Notes under the pieces: generated by a model
Told to the model about the DNA's origin: nothing
Database searches by the model: none
What the model saw: only the letters and a program-made list of their open reading frames with translations
Origin: Burkholderia savannae
Lineage (GTDB): Bacteria > Pseudomonadota > Gammaproteobacteria > Burkholderiales > Burkholderiaceae
DNA: 64,000 nt
Assembly: GCF_001524445.2 (NCBI RefSeq)
Contig: NZ_CP013417.1
Coordinates: forward strand, 744,001 to 808,000
Direction of reading: 5' to 3'
Shown: piece after piece, positions 9,705 to 19,362 of the stretch
Position numbering within the stretch: position 1 is the stretch's first letter
How the letters are laid out: each line of letters begins with the position of its first letter
Translations under genes and position numbers: made by a program

Positions 9705-12700
9705 ATGACAATGCAAGCCCGAAGGTTTCGATTCAAAGGTGCAGAAAACGGTCACGAGTTTACCGGTGAGCGTTATCTGCCTGGGGTGGGCGGCCCGATT
9801 CAATACGAGCACTATCATCGCTATCTCTTCTCGACGGGGCTCTGCGCGGGCAAGGATGTGCTCGACATCGCGTCCGGGGAGGGCTATGGGTCGGCACTGC
9901 TCGCGCAAGCTGCGAAGTCCGTGATCGGCGTCGATATCGACGCGCGAGCCGTACAGAACGCACGCGTCAGGTATGGCGACCAGGCCAATTTGCGATTCGA
10001 ATACGGTAGCGCGACAAGCATCCCGCTGCCGGATGCTTCGGTCGACATACTCAATTCGTTCGAGACGCTAGAGCATTTCCGTGAGCACGAGGCTTTCATG
10101 CGCGAGGCCCGTCGCGTGCTGAAACCCAATGGTCTGATGATAATTTCGACGCCCAATCGACCGATCTATTCGCCGCCGGGTGCGCCGCCGAACGAATATC
10201 ACGTACGCGAACTCGATCGCGACGAGTTCGTCGAATGGTTGAAGAGTGGATTCAAGCATTTCGTTCTCTTCGAGCAGAAGCCGATCGCGGGTTCCGTGCT
10301 GCAGCGAGAAGGGAGGGTGGGCGCACGTGAGATCCATTGCTGGTCGGAAACTTCGATCGGCGAATATCGTTCGACGCTCGGCGTCGTGGATCCGGTCTAT
10401 TTCATCGCGATCGCATCCGACGGCCCGATTCCGGAGCCGGACGACGATCTCCTGGACGGCGGCGTGTCATTCGGCCGTTACGACAACGCCCGCAACGATC
10501 AGATCGGCGCCCAAGGCGCCGAGATCGTGCGCTTGACGACCGAGACGATGAGCCGTGCTGACGAAATCGGCCGTCTGGTGGCCGACACTGTCAGACTGAC
10601 CGAAGAGGTGCTAAAGCGCGATGCGGAAATCGGTCGTCTAACGGTCGAAACCGTGAGACTTAATGAAGTCATCATCGAGTGCAACGCGCAGATCGCGAAG
10701 CTCACGAGCGAACTGGGCCGCCTGAGGGGGGGGGATGTGCCTCGGGCGGTTATCGCCGCGCAGCCTGCCGACGCAATGCCCGTTCGGGAAGTGCTGAATG
10801 CGCTCGCTGAGCAGAAAGAAGTGTCGAGGCAGCTGCTGTCGCAAGTCGACGAAATGGCGGGGTATGTGAAGCGCGCGAACGCGGGTGGGGTTGGTTCGCT
10901 GCACGCGTTTGCTGCCGGGCCGGTGGCTGAACCCGCGATCGAGCCTTCGATAGCGGCGCTGCTGCGTGAGAACGAAGATCTGCGCCAACAAGCCGACATG
11001 ATTTTCCGCTCGGCCTCTTGGCGCGTCACGAAACCGTTGCGTTTTGCTGCGCGGCGTCTGCGCACGGCTCGCCAGCGGCAAGCTTCGGCACGTTCGGATG
11101 CTGTTCCGGGAGGCCGTGTCGCCGAGGCCGTCATATCCACCGCCGTATCGGCGAGCACGCTGCGTCGATTCGAGCAATCTGCCGTACCGCGCGCGATCGT
11201 GGTCGTTCAATCGACCGGTCGCGGCAAGGCGCTCGACCACTGTCTCGCTGCGTTGAGTCAGCATACGACGTCGGTTCCGTTCCAGGTATTGCTGGCCGGT
11301 CCGGCAGACGCGCGGCTCGTGGCCGACAGTGGGGTCCGCGCACTTGCGATCGTGGAGGCGGGGATGTCGCTCGCCACGCTGGCCGAGTTCATCGCGTCGC
11401 CGGACGAGGCATTTGTCGTGTTGATTTCGGAAGATCTTGCTGCACATCCCGGTTGGCTTGAGGCGATTGACGAGGTCTTCGCGCGCTTTCCCGATGCGGC
11501 GGCCGTGACTGGGCTCGTGCTCAACAGGCACGGGCAGGTGCGGGCGGCAGGCGCCGTTGTCGATGCGAGCGCTCGGATGAAGCCGTTCGGCGTCGGCTTG
11601 GCGGCGGACAACCCGTTGATTCGCACCGTCGTTCCGGTGAAGGCGGCGAGCCCCGGGATCATCGCAATCCGCAAGCGCATCTGGGACGATATCGCAAGCG
11701 CGTTCGATCACGTGCCGCCGGTTTCGACTGGTCTTGTGTTGATTGCGCTCGAACTCGCCAAGCGCGGTGCGAATACGTATCTGCAGCCGTTCGCGCGGTT
11801 TACCGCACATGGTCCGGACGAGTGCGCCGACGTTCCCGTCAGTTCTACATGGGATGATGCGCATCAACGCTGGTCGCTTCGGCAGCGTTACGAAAAATTG
11901 TTCCGCGCTGATCGGGCGTTCGGTGACGTGCTGCCGCTGTCGCATCGTCCGAAGATCGTGATCGTCGATGCGTTCGTGCCGAAGCCCGATCAAGACTCCG
12001 GATCGGTCGACGCGTACTGGTACATGCGCATCTTCCGCGAGTTCGGATTCGACGTAAGTTTCATCGCGGCCTTCGAGCAGACGCCAGTCGAAAGCTATGC
12101 GGACGCGCTTCGGCGCTGGGGCGTGCGCGTGCAATATGCTACCGATCTTCCGTCGCTCAATCGTCTCGTGACAGAAGAAGCGAAGGGCGCCGCGGTTGTG
12201 ATCGCACAGCGCATCATTGTCGCGCGACACGTGATCGAGCCGCTTCGCCATGATGTGCCGGGTATCAAGATCGTGTTCGGCACAGTCGACTTGCATTATC
12301 TGCGGGAAGAGCGAGCGGCGATTCTCGAGCGTTCGCCGGAGGCTCTCGAAGAGGCGCTGCTGTTGCGGCGAGCGGAGATTCAGGCGGTGTCCGAGGCCAA
12401 CGCGACGATCGTCGTCAGCCGCCTCGAGGGCGACATCCTCAGAGACATCGTGCCGGACGCGAACGTACATCGAATTCCGATTCCGCGCTTGCCTACTCGG
12501 TCGACCCGTTCGTTCGACGAGCGCTCGGGCGTGCTGTTTGTCGGCGGTTTTGCTCACCGTCCCAACGTCGATGCCGTGAAGTTCCTGGTAAAGGACATTT
12601 GGCCGCTCGTGCGCCGGCGTTTGCCGGATGCGGAATTGCGCATCGTGGGTAGCGGCACGACAGATGAAGTGCGCACGCTCGATAACCCTGTCGCCGGCGT

Positions 12701-13100
12701 GACGATCGTCGGTTTCGTGGAGAACCTTGGAGAAGTGATGGACGCCGCGCGAGTTTCAGTCGCGCCGCTGCGTTTCGGTGCAGGAATCAAAGGCAAGGTT
12801 GTGTCCAGTCTATTGCACGGGCTACCGTGCGTACTGAGCAAGGTGGCGAGCGAGGGGATGGGGCTCGTCGCTGGCGAGCAGGTGCTCGAGGGCGACGGCG
12901 CGGAGGAGATCGCCGATGCGATCGTGAAACTGCACGAAGATCGCCAGCTTTGGCAGCATGTCGCCGATGCCGGCTTTGTGGCGGCTGCCGCCGAGTATTC
13001 CGTGGAGAGCGTCGCGAACCTGTTGTCGGGTTTGCTCGACTCCATCGGAGTCAAGGCGGGCTCCCGCAAACTCCGGTCGAACGCGTTCGATATTCACTGA
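9705..13100 (+). CDS. Methyltransferase / coiled-coil / glycosyltransferase fusion protein
   Basis: This 1131-residue protein has four visible parts. Residues about 20-245 are a SAM-dependent methyltransferase (VLDIASGEGYGSALL, then NSFETLEHF and LKPNGLMIISTPN). Residues about 265-335 are a heptad-rich coiled coil with repeated GRL/VRL units. Residues about 495-710 resemble a degenerate GT2 domain. Residues about 750-1110 are a GT4 enzyme (LFVGGFAHRPNVDAV, APLRFGAGIKGKVV). In ABC-dependent O-antigen systems, a methyltransferase joined to a coiled coil (WbdD type) caps the chain and sets its length. That role is an inference here, supported by the wzt gene just upstream. The start at 9705 is one of two close ATGs (the other is 9711). 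Confidence 0.85.
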   Translation: MTMQARRFRFKGAENGHEFTGERYLPGVGGPIQYEHYHRYLFSTGLCAGKDVLDIASGEGYGSALLAQAAKSVIGVDIDARAVQNARVRYGDQANLRFEYGSATSIPLPDASVDILNSFETLEHFREHEAFMREARRVLKPNGLMIISTPNRPIYSPPGAPPNEYHVRELDRDEFVEWLKSGFKHFVLFEQKPIAGSVLQREGRVGAREIHCWSETSIGEYRSTLGVVDPVYFIAIASDGPIPEPDDDLLDGGVSFGRYDNARNDQIGAQGAEIVRLTTETMSRADEIGRLVADTVRLTEEVLKRDAEIGRLTVETVRLNEVIIECNAQIAKLTSELGRLRGGDVPRAVIAAQPADAMPVREVLNALAEQKEVSRQLLSQVDEMAGYVKRANAGGVGSLHAFAAGPVAEPAIEPSIAALLRENEDLRQQADMIFRSASWRVTKPLRFAARRLRTARQRQASARSDAVPGGRVAEAVISTAVSASTLRRFEQSAVPRAIVVVQSTGRGKALDHCLAALSQHTTSVPFQVLLAGPADARLVADSGVRALAIVEAGMSLATLAEFIASPDEAFVVLISEDLAAHPGWLEAIDEVFARFPDAAAVTGLVLNRHGQVRAAGAVVDASARMKPFGVGLAADNPLIRTVVPVKAASPGIIAIRKRIWDDIASAFDHVPPVSTGLVLIALELAKRGANTYLQPFARFTAHGPDECADVPVSSTWDDAHQRWSLRQRYEKLFRADRAFGDVLPLSHRPKIVIVDAFVPKPDQDSGSVDAYWYMRIFREFGFDVSFIAAFEQTPVESYADALRRWGVRVQYATDLPSLNRLVTEEAKGAAVVIAQRIIVARHVIEPLRHDVPGIKIVFGTVDLHYLREERAAILERSPEALEEALLLRRAEIQAVSEANATIVVSRLEGDILRDIVPDANVHRIPIPRLPTRSTRSFDERSGVLFVGGFAHRPNVDAVKFLVKDIWPLVRRRLPDAELRIVGSGTTDEVRTLDNPVAGVTIVGFVENLGEVMDAARVSVAPLRFGAGIKGKVVSSLLHGLPCVLSKVASEGMGLVAGEQVLEGDGAEEIADAIVKLHEDRQLWQHVADAGFVAAAAEYSVESVANLLSGLLDSIGVKAGSRKLRSNAFDIH

Positions 13101-13127
13101 CGAAATCACTGGACTTCATTCAAATTC

Positions 13128-14363
13128 ATGTTGCGCTCCTTGCTTTCAATGTTTCGTAAGCCGCCGCAGCGTCGCCCGCGTTCGGACGGCCGACTCGGCG
13201 TCGTGATCGAATTGGCGTCGTTCGATAAAGGCGGTCTTGAAAAAGTGGTGCTCGACTCGGCGATCGCATTCGATAGAAACCGATTCGACGTAACGATCGT
13301 CACGCCGGGCAAGGTTGGGCATCTCGGCGCTGTTGCGCGCGACGCGGGTTTGACGGTGGTCGGTCTGCCGTCTTCGAACACGCTTGCGGCGTACGAGCGC
13401 GTGCTCCGTGAATTGACCGCAGATGTCTCGATGTCGCACTTCTCGGATACCGGTTATCCGCTGTTCGCGCGGCTCGGCATTCCGAACATCACGTTCATCC
13501 ACAATGTTTACGCGTTCTTTTCGGACGCGCAGGCGCAGTCGTTCGCGAGCAACGACCGGTACGTGGATCACTACGTGTCGGTCTCGAAAAATGCGACGCG
13601 TTACGCGGTGCAGAAGCTCGGCGTATCGGAGAGCAAGGTCGTGACCGTGCCGAACGGGTTGATCCTTTCGGAGCACGAAGCGAGGGAGAGGAAACCGGCA
13701 AAGCTGACACGCGCGCAGCTAGGTCTCGCCGACACGGATTACGTCTTCGCGAACGTTGCGTCCTACAATTTGCACAAGGGGCACTACGTGATGGCGGATG
13801 CGATGCGCCATTTGCTGACGCGCCGACAGGACGTAAAGATACTGTGCGTTGGCAATGTTATCTTCCCGCCGCACGTTGACGCGCTGCGCCAGTATCTTGT
13901 CGAACATGGACTCGAGCAGCATATTCTGATGCCGGGTTATTTCCCCGATGTCGAGGACGTGCATCGAATGGCGGATGCTTTTCTTCTGCCGTCGTTCATC
14001 GAAGGGTGGAGCATCGCAATGAACGAGGCGATGTTCTATCAAAAGCCGATGATACTGACCGACACCGGCGCGTCGGCGGAAGTGATCGAGAACGGCGATG
14101 TTGGCATACTGATTCCAAACGAATACGGCGATACGCCGAACCTGAACTCGAAACTGCTGGATGAACTTGCCTATGTGCCTCGGCAGTATGCGATCGCTCC
14201 GCGCCTTGCCGATGCGATGGACGAGATGGCATCGAATGCCGACGTGTGGCAAAAGCGCGGCATGCTTGGTCGTTGCAAGATCTATGAGCGATTCGATTTC
14301 GCGAATATCGTCAAGCGGTACGAGGAAATCATCGAGGGCGCAGTGAAAGCCGCGAATCGCTGA
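13128..14363 (+). CDS. Family 4 glycosyltransferase (group 1)
   Basis: The 411-residue product has a GT-B fold. The N-terminal domain contains the glycine-rich loop SFDKGGLEKVV near residue 30. The C-terminal domain has NGLILSEHEAR, MPGYFPDVEDVHRMAD and the PSFIEGWSIAMNEAM donor-binding EX7E-type segment near residue 290. It would transfer a sugar from a nucleotide donor to the growing glycan at the cytoplasmic face. It follows the fusion gene by 27 bases and precedes the acetyltransferase by 19, in one plus-strand operon. The donor is unknown. Confidence 0.9.
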   Translation: MLRSLLSMFRKPPQRRPRSDGRLGVVIELASFDKGGLEKVVLDSAIAFDRNRFDVTIVTPGKVGHLGAVARDAGLTVVGLPSSNTLAAYERVLRELTADVSMSHFSDTGYPLFARLGIPNITFIHNVYAFFSDAQAQSFASNDRYVDHYVSVSKNATRYAVQKLGVSESKVVTVPNGLILSEHEARERKPAKLTRAQLGLADTDYVFANVASYNLHKGHYVMADAMRHLLTRRQDVKILCVGNVIFPPHVDALRQYLVEHGLEQHILMPGYFPDVEDVHRMADAFLLPSFIEGWSIAMNEAMFYQKPMILTDTGASAEVIENGDVGILIPNEYGDTPNLNSKLLDELAYVPRQYAIAPRLADAMDEMASNADVWQKRGMLGRCKIYERFDFANIVKRYEEIIEGAVKAANR

Positions 14364-14382
14364 GCGGCGTGAGAGGGGGCAC

Positions 14383-14961
14383 ATGATCCATTCGTTGAAG
14401 TCGTTCTGCCGTTTCGTCCGCTGGCGTTTCAAGCCGGCAGTGTGTTTTTATCTCGGCAATCACCTCTTCATGAACTACATGCCGTATCGCATCCGGCATT
14501 GGTTTTTGCGGCGATTCTGCCAGGTGCGGATCGGCCGGGATTCGAGCATTGCGATGGGATGCTTCGTTACCGGCTATCACATCTCGATCGGCGACAACAC
14601 CGTCGTCAACCGCTACACGTATCTCGACGGCCGCGTGCCGCTGACGATCGGGAACAACGTCAACATTTCACACTACACGTTGATCCAGACCTTGACGCAC
14701 GATCCGCAGAATCCGGATTTCGTGTGTCTATGCAAACCGGTGGTGATCGAGGATCACGCGTGGATCGGCGCGCGCGCGATCATTTGTCCCGGCGTACACA
14801 TCGGCGAAGGGGCGGTTGTCGGTGCGGGGGCGGTCGTGACGCGTGACGTGGCGCCTTATACGATCGTCGGCGGAAATCCCGCGCGCTTCATCAAGGAACG
14901 AACGAGAGATTTGCACTACCGATCGCGCTACTTCCCGTTCTTCGATACCGATATTCAATGA
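14383..14961 (+). CDS. Hexapeptide-repeat O-acetyltransferase
   Basis: This 192-residue protein has the left-handed beta-helix hexapeptide pattern of serine/maltose-type acetyltransferases, for example IGDNTVVNRYTYL and IGARAIICPGVHIGEG, ending with VVGAGAVVTRDVAPY and VGGNPARFI. The HYTLIQTLTHDP segment holds a likely catalytic His. It probably transfers acetyl from acetyl-CoA to a hydroxyl of an O-antigen sugar. It lies between two glycosyltransferase genes in the same direction. Confidence 0.88.
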   Translation: MIHSLKSFCRFVRWRFKPAVCFYLGNHLFMNYMPYRIRHWFLRRFCQVRIGRDSSIAMGCFVTGYHISIGDNTVVNRYTYLDGRVPLTIGNNVNISHYTLIQTLTHDPQNPDFVCLCKPVVIEDHAWIGARAIICPGVHIGEGAVVGAGAVVTRDVAPYTIVGGNPARFIKERTRDLHYRSRYFPFFDTDIQ

Positions 14962-15010
14962 ACGAAGCACCGGCCGCTTGCGACCGGTCAGCATATACTG
15001 ATTGACGAAT

Positions 15011-15982
15011 ATGTCGATTTTCCGATTCTGTCGTGCGACCTCTGCGGGAGCAGTAGAGGCCGCCACCATCTCGGTCGTGATCCCTCTCTACAATCATGCC
15101 CGTTACATCGAAAGCGCGCTGGATAGCGTGCTGTCGCAGACGTCGCAGGCCGACGAGATCATTCTGATCGACGACGGTTCGTCCGACAACGGCTTTGACG
15201 TCGCGCAGCGCGTGCTGTCGAAGATTCCAAAGGCGAAGGCGTATCGACAAGACAACGCTGGAGCGCATAACACGATCAATCGCGCGATTGGCTTGAGCCG
15301 CGGTGACTTTGTCGCCGTTCTCAACTCCGACGACGTTTTTGTACCTACCAAACTCGCGCGTTGCAGAGCGATCGTGCGCGAGCAACCCGGCGTCGGTCTC
15401 ATTGCGGGGCGAGTCAGCATCATGGATGACAACGGCGTTAGGCAGCATAGCGGCGCCGCGATCGATTGGCTGAGGCGGGCGCAGCAGTTCCTCGACGACA
15501 CTAAGCTTGCTCAACTGGCGCTCCTGAACGAGAATTTTGTCGCGACGACGTCGAACATGGTGTTCGACCGTGCGCTGTGGCAAGCTGCTGGTGGTTTCCA
15601 GCCGTTGCGGTACTGCCATGATCTCGATTTCCTGATGTTTGCGTTTGCACACAGTTCAGTGTGTGTCGATGGCGATCGTGAGCATATTGTCTACCGAGTG
15701 CACGAGCGCAATACGATCAAGGAAGATCTGAGCAAAGTACGGATCGAAATTGCGGCCGTGATTGCCCAAGCATTGGCAATGTCCGGTCCGAGGCTCTTTT
15801 CCACCGAGTTGGGCGCGGCGGATCTGGCCGCGTTCAAGCGTTTTCTCGACAACAAGGGCATGACGGAACTGCTGTGCTTCTTTCAGACGACGCTGCCCGC
15901 CTTTCCGACACGGGCGGCATTCTACGAATACGCCATCGACCCGCGTCACGCGGAAGCCTTTGGATCGACGGTGATTGGTTGA
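15011..15982 (+). CDS. Family 2 glycosyltransferase
   Basis: The 323-residue protein starts its GT2 domain at about residue 22 with ISVVIPLYNHARYIESAL, followed by LIDDGSSDNG and the VLNSDDVF metal motif near residue 105. YCHDLDFLMFAF is the usual acceptor-side segment. The start at ATG 15011 (MSIFRFC) is preferred to a TTG at 15002. It is the last gene of the plus-strand run that began at wzt copy 2 and converges on the sulfotransferase. Confidence 0.88.
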   Translation: MSIFRFCRATSAGAVEAATISVVIPLYNHARYIESALDSVLSQTSQADEIILIDDGSSDNGFDVAQRVLSKIPKAKAYRQDNAGAHNTINRAIGLSRGDFVAVLNSDDVFVPTKLARCRAIVREQPGVGLIAGRVSIMDDNGVRQHSGAAIDWLRRAQQFLDDTKLAQLALLNENFVATTSNMVFDRALWQAAGGFQPLRYCHDLDFLMFAFAHSSVCVDGDREHIVYRVHERNTIKEDLSKVRIEIAAVIAQALAMSGPRLFSTELGAADLAAFKRFLDNKGMTELLCFFQTTLPAFPTRAAFYEYAIDPRHAEAFGSTVIG

Positions 15983-16088
15983 CGATTGGAGCGTGATCGA
16001 TGCCGTCGGCTCGTGAGCGTAAACGGTGTCATTGGTGGCGCAGCAAGGCGAGGGCGCGTTGGCGCCGTGGCCTTGCCAACGCGCACGC

Positions 16089-16904
16089 TCAGAGGTAGCC
16101 GAATGCTGCCATTGCCTCGGCCGCCGTGGTGACGCAATGGCGGTTGATCTCTGGCGGGAGTTCGTTTTGCCAGGACTGCGCCCGTTCCTTGAGGAAGGGC
16201 TGCGACAGGTTCAGATGGCTCTGATCGTTGCGCAACACAGGCGCTCGTTGCGTATTGTCGAGCATGTTTTCCTCGAACGGCAGGCCGAGGAAAAACGAAG
16301 TGCAAGACAGTGCGATGCGCGGATCGGACACGAGGTCTTCGTAGCGAACGAGCAGATAGTTCGTTCGCCCCTGCATCGCTTTGAAAAGATGCAGGTTGGT
16401 GTAGTTCCAGAGGCGGGGAAAGTACTCGTCGATCCCCTGAGGGGCCCACGTCACATTTCTCAGCGATGCCATCGCGCCGCGAACGTCGCGGACGATGTGG
16501 ATGAACTTGAGATTTGAGTTGAGCAGGCCGACCTGTTCGAGCTTACGGATGGACAGCAGGTCGTCCGGGGTCTTGTCGCCGCAGACGTGTTTGCCCGTGT
16601 TGCTTGCGATGCGGCCGTAGATCGCTGACAGGACGCCCGCGAGCGTCGGTTCGGCTTGCGCAAGCACGGCTTCGACTTCCTGAACCGAGATGTACGGTTC
16701 AAGCACTTCGCGGTAGTCATCGGTCGAGACAATGATCTCGGCGATGATTTTGCGCGCGGCCGACCAATCGCTGATGCAGCTGATGACGTGAGCGACCGGG
16801 CTGATGAACGTGGTTTGATTCGGAATGAATATCGCACTGTGGAGATTGAGGGATTCTTTGAAGAGGGTGGTGCCCGATCTCGGCGAGCCGAACAGGATGA
16901 ACAT
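16089..16904 (-). CDS. Sulfotransferase family protein
   Basis: This 271-residue protein opens with FILFGSPRSGTTLFKESL, the PAPS 5'-phosphosulfate-binding loop of sulfotransferases. Later come HIVRDVRGAMAS, which fits the 3'-phosphate-binding segment, and LVRYEDLVSDPRIAL. It lacks a signal peptide, so it would act on the cytoplasmic, lipid-linked glycan using PAPS. It stands alone on the minus strand inside the O-antigen cluster, so a sulfated O-antigen sugar is plausible but unproven. GC resembles the neighbouring cassette genes. Confidence 0.85.
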   Translation of the reverse strand: MFILFGSPRSGTTLFKESLNLHSAIFIPNQTTFISPVAHVISCISDWSAARKIIAEIIVSTDDYREVLEPYISVQEVEAVLAQAEPTLAGVLSAIYGRIASNTGKHVCGDKTPDDLLSIRKLEQVGLLNSNLKFIHIVRDVRGAMASLRNVTWAPQGIDEYFPRLWNYTNLHLFKAMQGRTNYLLVRYEDLVSDPRIALSCTSFFLGLPFEENMLDNTQRAPVLRNDQSHLNLSQPFLKERAQSWQNELPPEINRHCVTTAAEAMAAFGYL

Positions 16905-17542
16905 TATGTTGCTGACTATCTAGAGGGATATGGGGATGGGATTCGATCTCCGGCGCGGGGAGCGCTTCGGGCGAACGGCGCAGCCGGAGGCAGCTTGCTT
17001 CGTAAAAGTCGGGATGGCGCAAATTCCAACCGACACCGCAGACATGTCCGCTCGGAAGCGCGCCGCTCGACGCGGCCGTGTCGAGCGACATGACGTTCCG
17101 GAGTTGGGCATGCTGAACGAGTGACGTGCAAGCCTAATCCACTTAACTGCGCCGCCGAGACATGGTGACCATAGCGCCCAGTCCTTACGGCGGGCGGCGC
17201 CCGATGGTGTTGAAGCTAATCGTTTTCGTAGTGTAGCGCGGTTGGAGAGATGATGGCATTTTGTAATTTTTCATAATGAAATTCGCGGATTGTAACAACT
17301 GTAACGGTTTTGGAATTTGTGTCGGCATCCGGTGCGGGCGTATGGCGTGTAATCAATCGTGAGCGGGCTCGTGCGATGTTCTGACGAGCGCTTACGAGAT
17401 TTCTTGCCACTGGACTGGGTGCGTAGAGGGCGCTTGTCGAGCGTGAGCCGGCTTGCTCGTTTCGCGACTTTTCATCAAACTTGCATTTTCGATGCATGAA
17501 TCGCCTGCCAATTGGCAAGGGGCGAGTTTTCCTGATTCTGAA
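16905..17542. other. Noncoding stretch with AT-rich patch
   Basis: About 640 bases separate the sulfotransferase start from the next glycosyltransferase. No convincing gene is visible. Bases about 17230-17320 are markedly AT-rich (TTGTAATTTTTCATAATG and neighbours). The patch could hold the promoter for 17543 onward, but I cannot define boxes with confidence. Confidence 0.5.
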
Positions 17543-18388
17543 ATGACTGTCTCCACGTTGCAGCCCGGATTTGGGCGGGGATTGACCATATCGATCGTCG
17601 TGTACCGGCCGGACATGACAGTGTTGATGCGGACCGCGTACAGTCTGTGCGTTGCCGTCGACAGACTTCGCAGCCGGTGGCCAGCATTGCCGATCTTCGT
17701 CTACCTCGTGAACAACGGCGGCGCACATGATCTCTCTCCGGCGTCAGATTTGCTGCGCGATTACGGCATCGGCAGCGCAGTCCTGTCAGGACACGGCAAT
17801 GTCGGCTATGGATGCGGGCACAATCTTGCAATCGATCAGATCGACAGCGGGTATCACCTCATCCTGAATCCGGATATCGATCTCGATAACGATGCGCTGG
17901 CGTGTTCGCTTGACTTCTTCGACCGTCATCCCGCTCTCGGCTTGTTGTCCCCTTTCATTGCAGGCGAGGACGGGCACATTCAATATCTTTGTCGACGTGT
18001 TCCGACCGTCCTCGATCTTTTTGTGCGCGGTTTCCTGCCGGTTCGTTTGCGAAAGCCATTCGGCGCGCGTCTTGCGCGGTATGAGATGCGTGATCGGATC
18101 AACGAGCGGGACGTCGTTTGGGAACCGCCGATCGTCAGCGGTTGTTTCATGTTGTTTCGAACGGACGTGCTCAAATCGCTTGCTGGCTTCGATGCGCGCT
18201 ACTTCCTTTATTTCGAGGACTATGATCTCAGCTTGCGCGCGCACGACGTGACGCGCGTCGCCTATGTTCCCGACGTGCGCATCGTGCATTACGGCGGAGG
18301 GGCGGCTCGTAAGGGATGGTTGCACGTCCGCTTGTTTGTCGCGTCGGCATTTAAGTTCTTTAATCGTTTCGGCTGGAGATGGTGGTGA
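17543..18388 (+). CDS. Family 2 glycosyltransferase (rhamnosyltransferase-like)
   Basis: The product is 281 residues from the ATG at 17543. The domain begins ISIVVYRPDMTVL and has the GNVGYGCGHNLAI segment and NPDIDLDND, the metal-binding DxD region, near residue 115. A second conserved block is YFLYFEDYDLSLRAHD near residue 225. These marks fit GT2 enzymes related to rhamnosyltransferases. An alternative ATG at 17492 would add 17 residues, with no better ribosome site. It overlaps wbiG by 10 bases, in the position where wbiF lies in B. pseudomallei type clusters; identity with WbiF was not tested. Confidence 0.82.
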   Translation: MTVSTLQPGFGRGLTISIVVYRPDMTVLMRTAYSLCVAVDRLRSRWPALPIFVYLVNNGGAHDLSPASDLLRDYGIGSAVLSGHGNVGYGCGHNLAIDQIDSGYHLILNPDIDLDNDALACSLDFFDRHPALGLLSPFIAGEDGHIQYLCRRVPTVLDLFVRGFLPVRLRKPFGARLARYEMRDRINERDVVWEPPIVSGCFMLFRTDVLKSLAGFDARYFLYFEDYDLSLRAHDVTRVAYVPDVRIVHYGGGAARKGWLHVRLFVASAFKFFNRFGWRWW

Positions 18389-19353
18389 GTCGAATTCTCG
18401 TGACTGGCGCGAACGGTTTTGTGGGGCGTGCGGCGTGTGAGTCCCTTCTGAATCGCGGACATCACGTGACAGGACTCGTCAGACGGGCGGGCGGTTGCGT
18501 TCATGGCGTAGTGGAATGGGTTGACGATCGCGCCGATTTCGTCGGTCTCGATGACAATGCATTTCGGTCGGGCGAGGTGATCGACTGCGTCGTCCACCTA
18601 GCTGCCCGTGTACATGTCATGCGGGATGGCGTGCGCGATCCACAGGCAGCTTTCGACGCGACCAACGTGACTGGAACATTGCGGATCGCACGTGCTGCTC
18701 GTCAGCTGGGCGCGCGCCGCTTCGTGTTCGTGAGTAGCATCAAGGCGGTGGCGGAACGCGACGGCGGCGTGCCGTTGACCGAAGACGCCGAGCCGCGCCC
18801 CGAAGATGCCTATGGGCATTCGAAGTGGAAAGCGGAAGAGGCGCTGCGACAGCTCGGGCGAGCGTCCGGAATGGAGATTGTGATCATCCGTCCACCACTC
18901 GTCTATGGGCCGGGCGTGCGGGCGAATTTCTTGAGTCTCATGCGTGTAGTTGCGCGTGGCGTTCCACTGCCGCTTGGAATGATCAGCGCACGACGCAGCC
19001 TCTTGTACGTTGGTAATCTCGCCGATGTGCTGACATGCTGCGTGGACGATCCGAGAGCAGCCAATTGCACCTTTCATGTGGCCGACGACGACGCACCGAC
19101 GGTAACGGATCTGCTGAAAGTTATTGGCGAGCAGTTGAACAAGCCAGCACGACTCTTTCCAGTGCCAACGCGAGCGCTGTACCTGTTGGGGCGCGTGATG
19201 GGACGCACGCCGCAAATCGAGCGGCTGACCGGCAGTCTTCGCGTAGATGCATCGCTGATACGTCGCACGCTCGACTGGCGCCCCCCATTTTCTACACGTG
19301 AAGGTTTGTGTGCGACCGCTCGATGGTATCGAACCACTTGTTCTCCCGAGTAG
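18379..19353 (+). CDS. wbiG: NAD-dependent nucleotide-sugar epimerase/dehydratase
   Basis: The 324-residue SDR protein starts with ILVTGANGFVGRAACESLL (NAD-binding GxxGxxG). It has VHLAARVHVM, the catalytic serine in VFVSSIKAV, and YGHSKWKAEEAL (YxxxK), followed by IIRPPLVYGPG. It belongs to the extended UDP-sugar C4 epimerase/reductase group. Its place just before wbiH and wbiI matches the conserved end of Burkholderia O-antigen clusters. The likely substrate is the UDP-hexosamine that WbiH transfers (inference). A GTG at 18385 is an alternative start. Confidence 0.9.
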   Translation: MVVSRILVTGANGFVGRAACESLLNRGHHVTGLVRRAGGCVHGVVEWVDDRADFVGLDDNAFRSGEVIDCVVHLAARVHVMRDGVRDPQAAFDATNVTGTLRIARAARQLGARRFVFVSSIKAVAERDGGVPLTEDAEPRPEDAYGHSKWKAEEALRQLGRASGMEIVIIRPPLVYGPGVRANFLSLMRVVARGVPLPLGMISARRSLLYVGNLADVLTCCVDDPRAANCTFHVADDDAPTVTDLLKVIGEQLNKPARLFPVPTRALYLLGRVMGRTPQIERLTGSLRVDASLIRRTLDWRPPFSTREGLCATARWYRTTCSPE

Positions 19354-19362
19354 AATTCCGTC

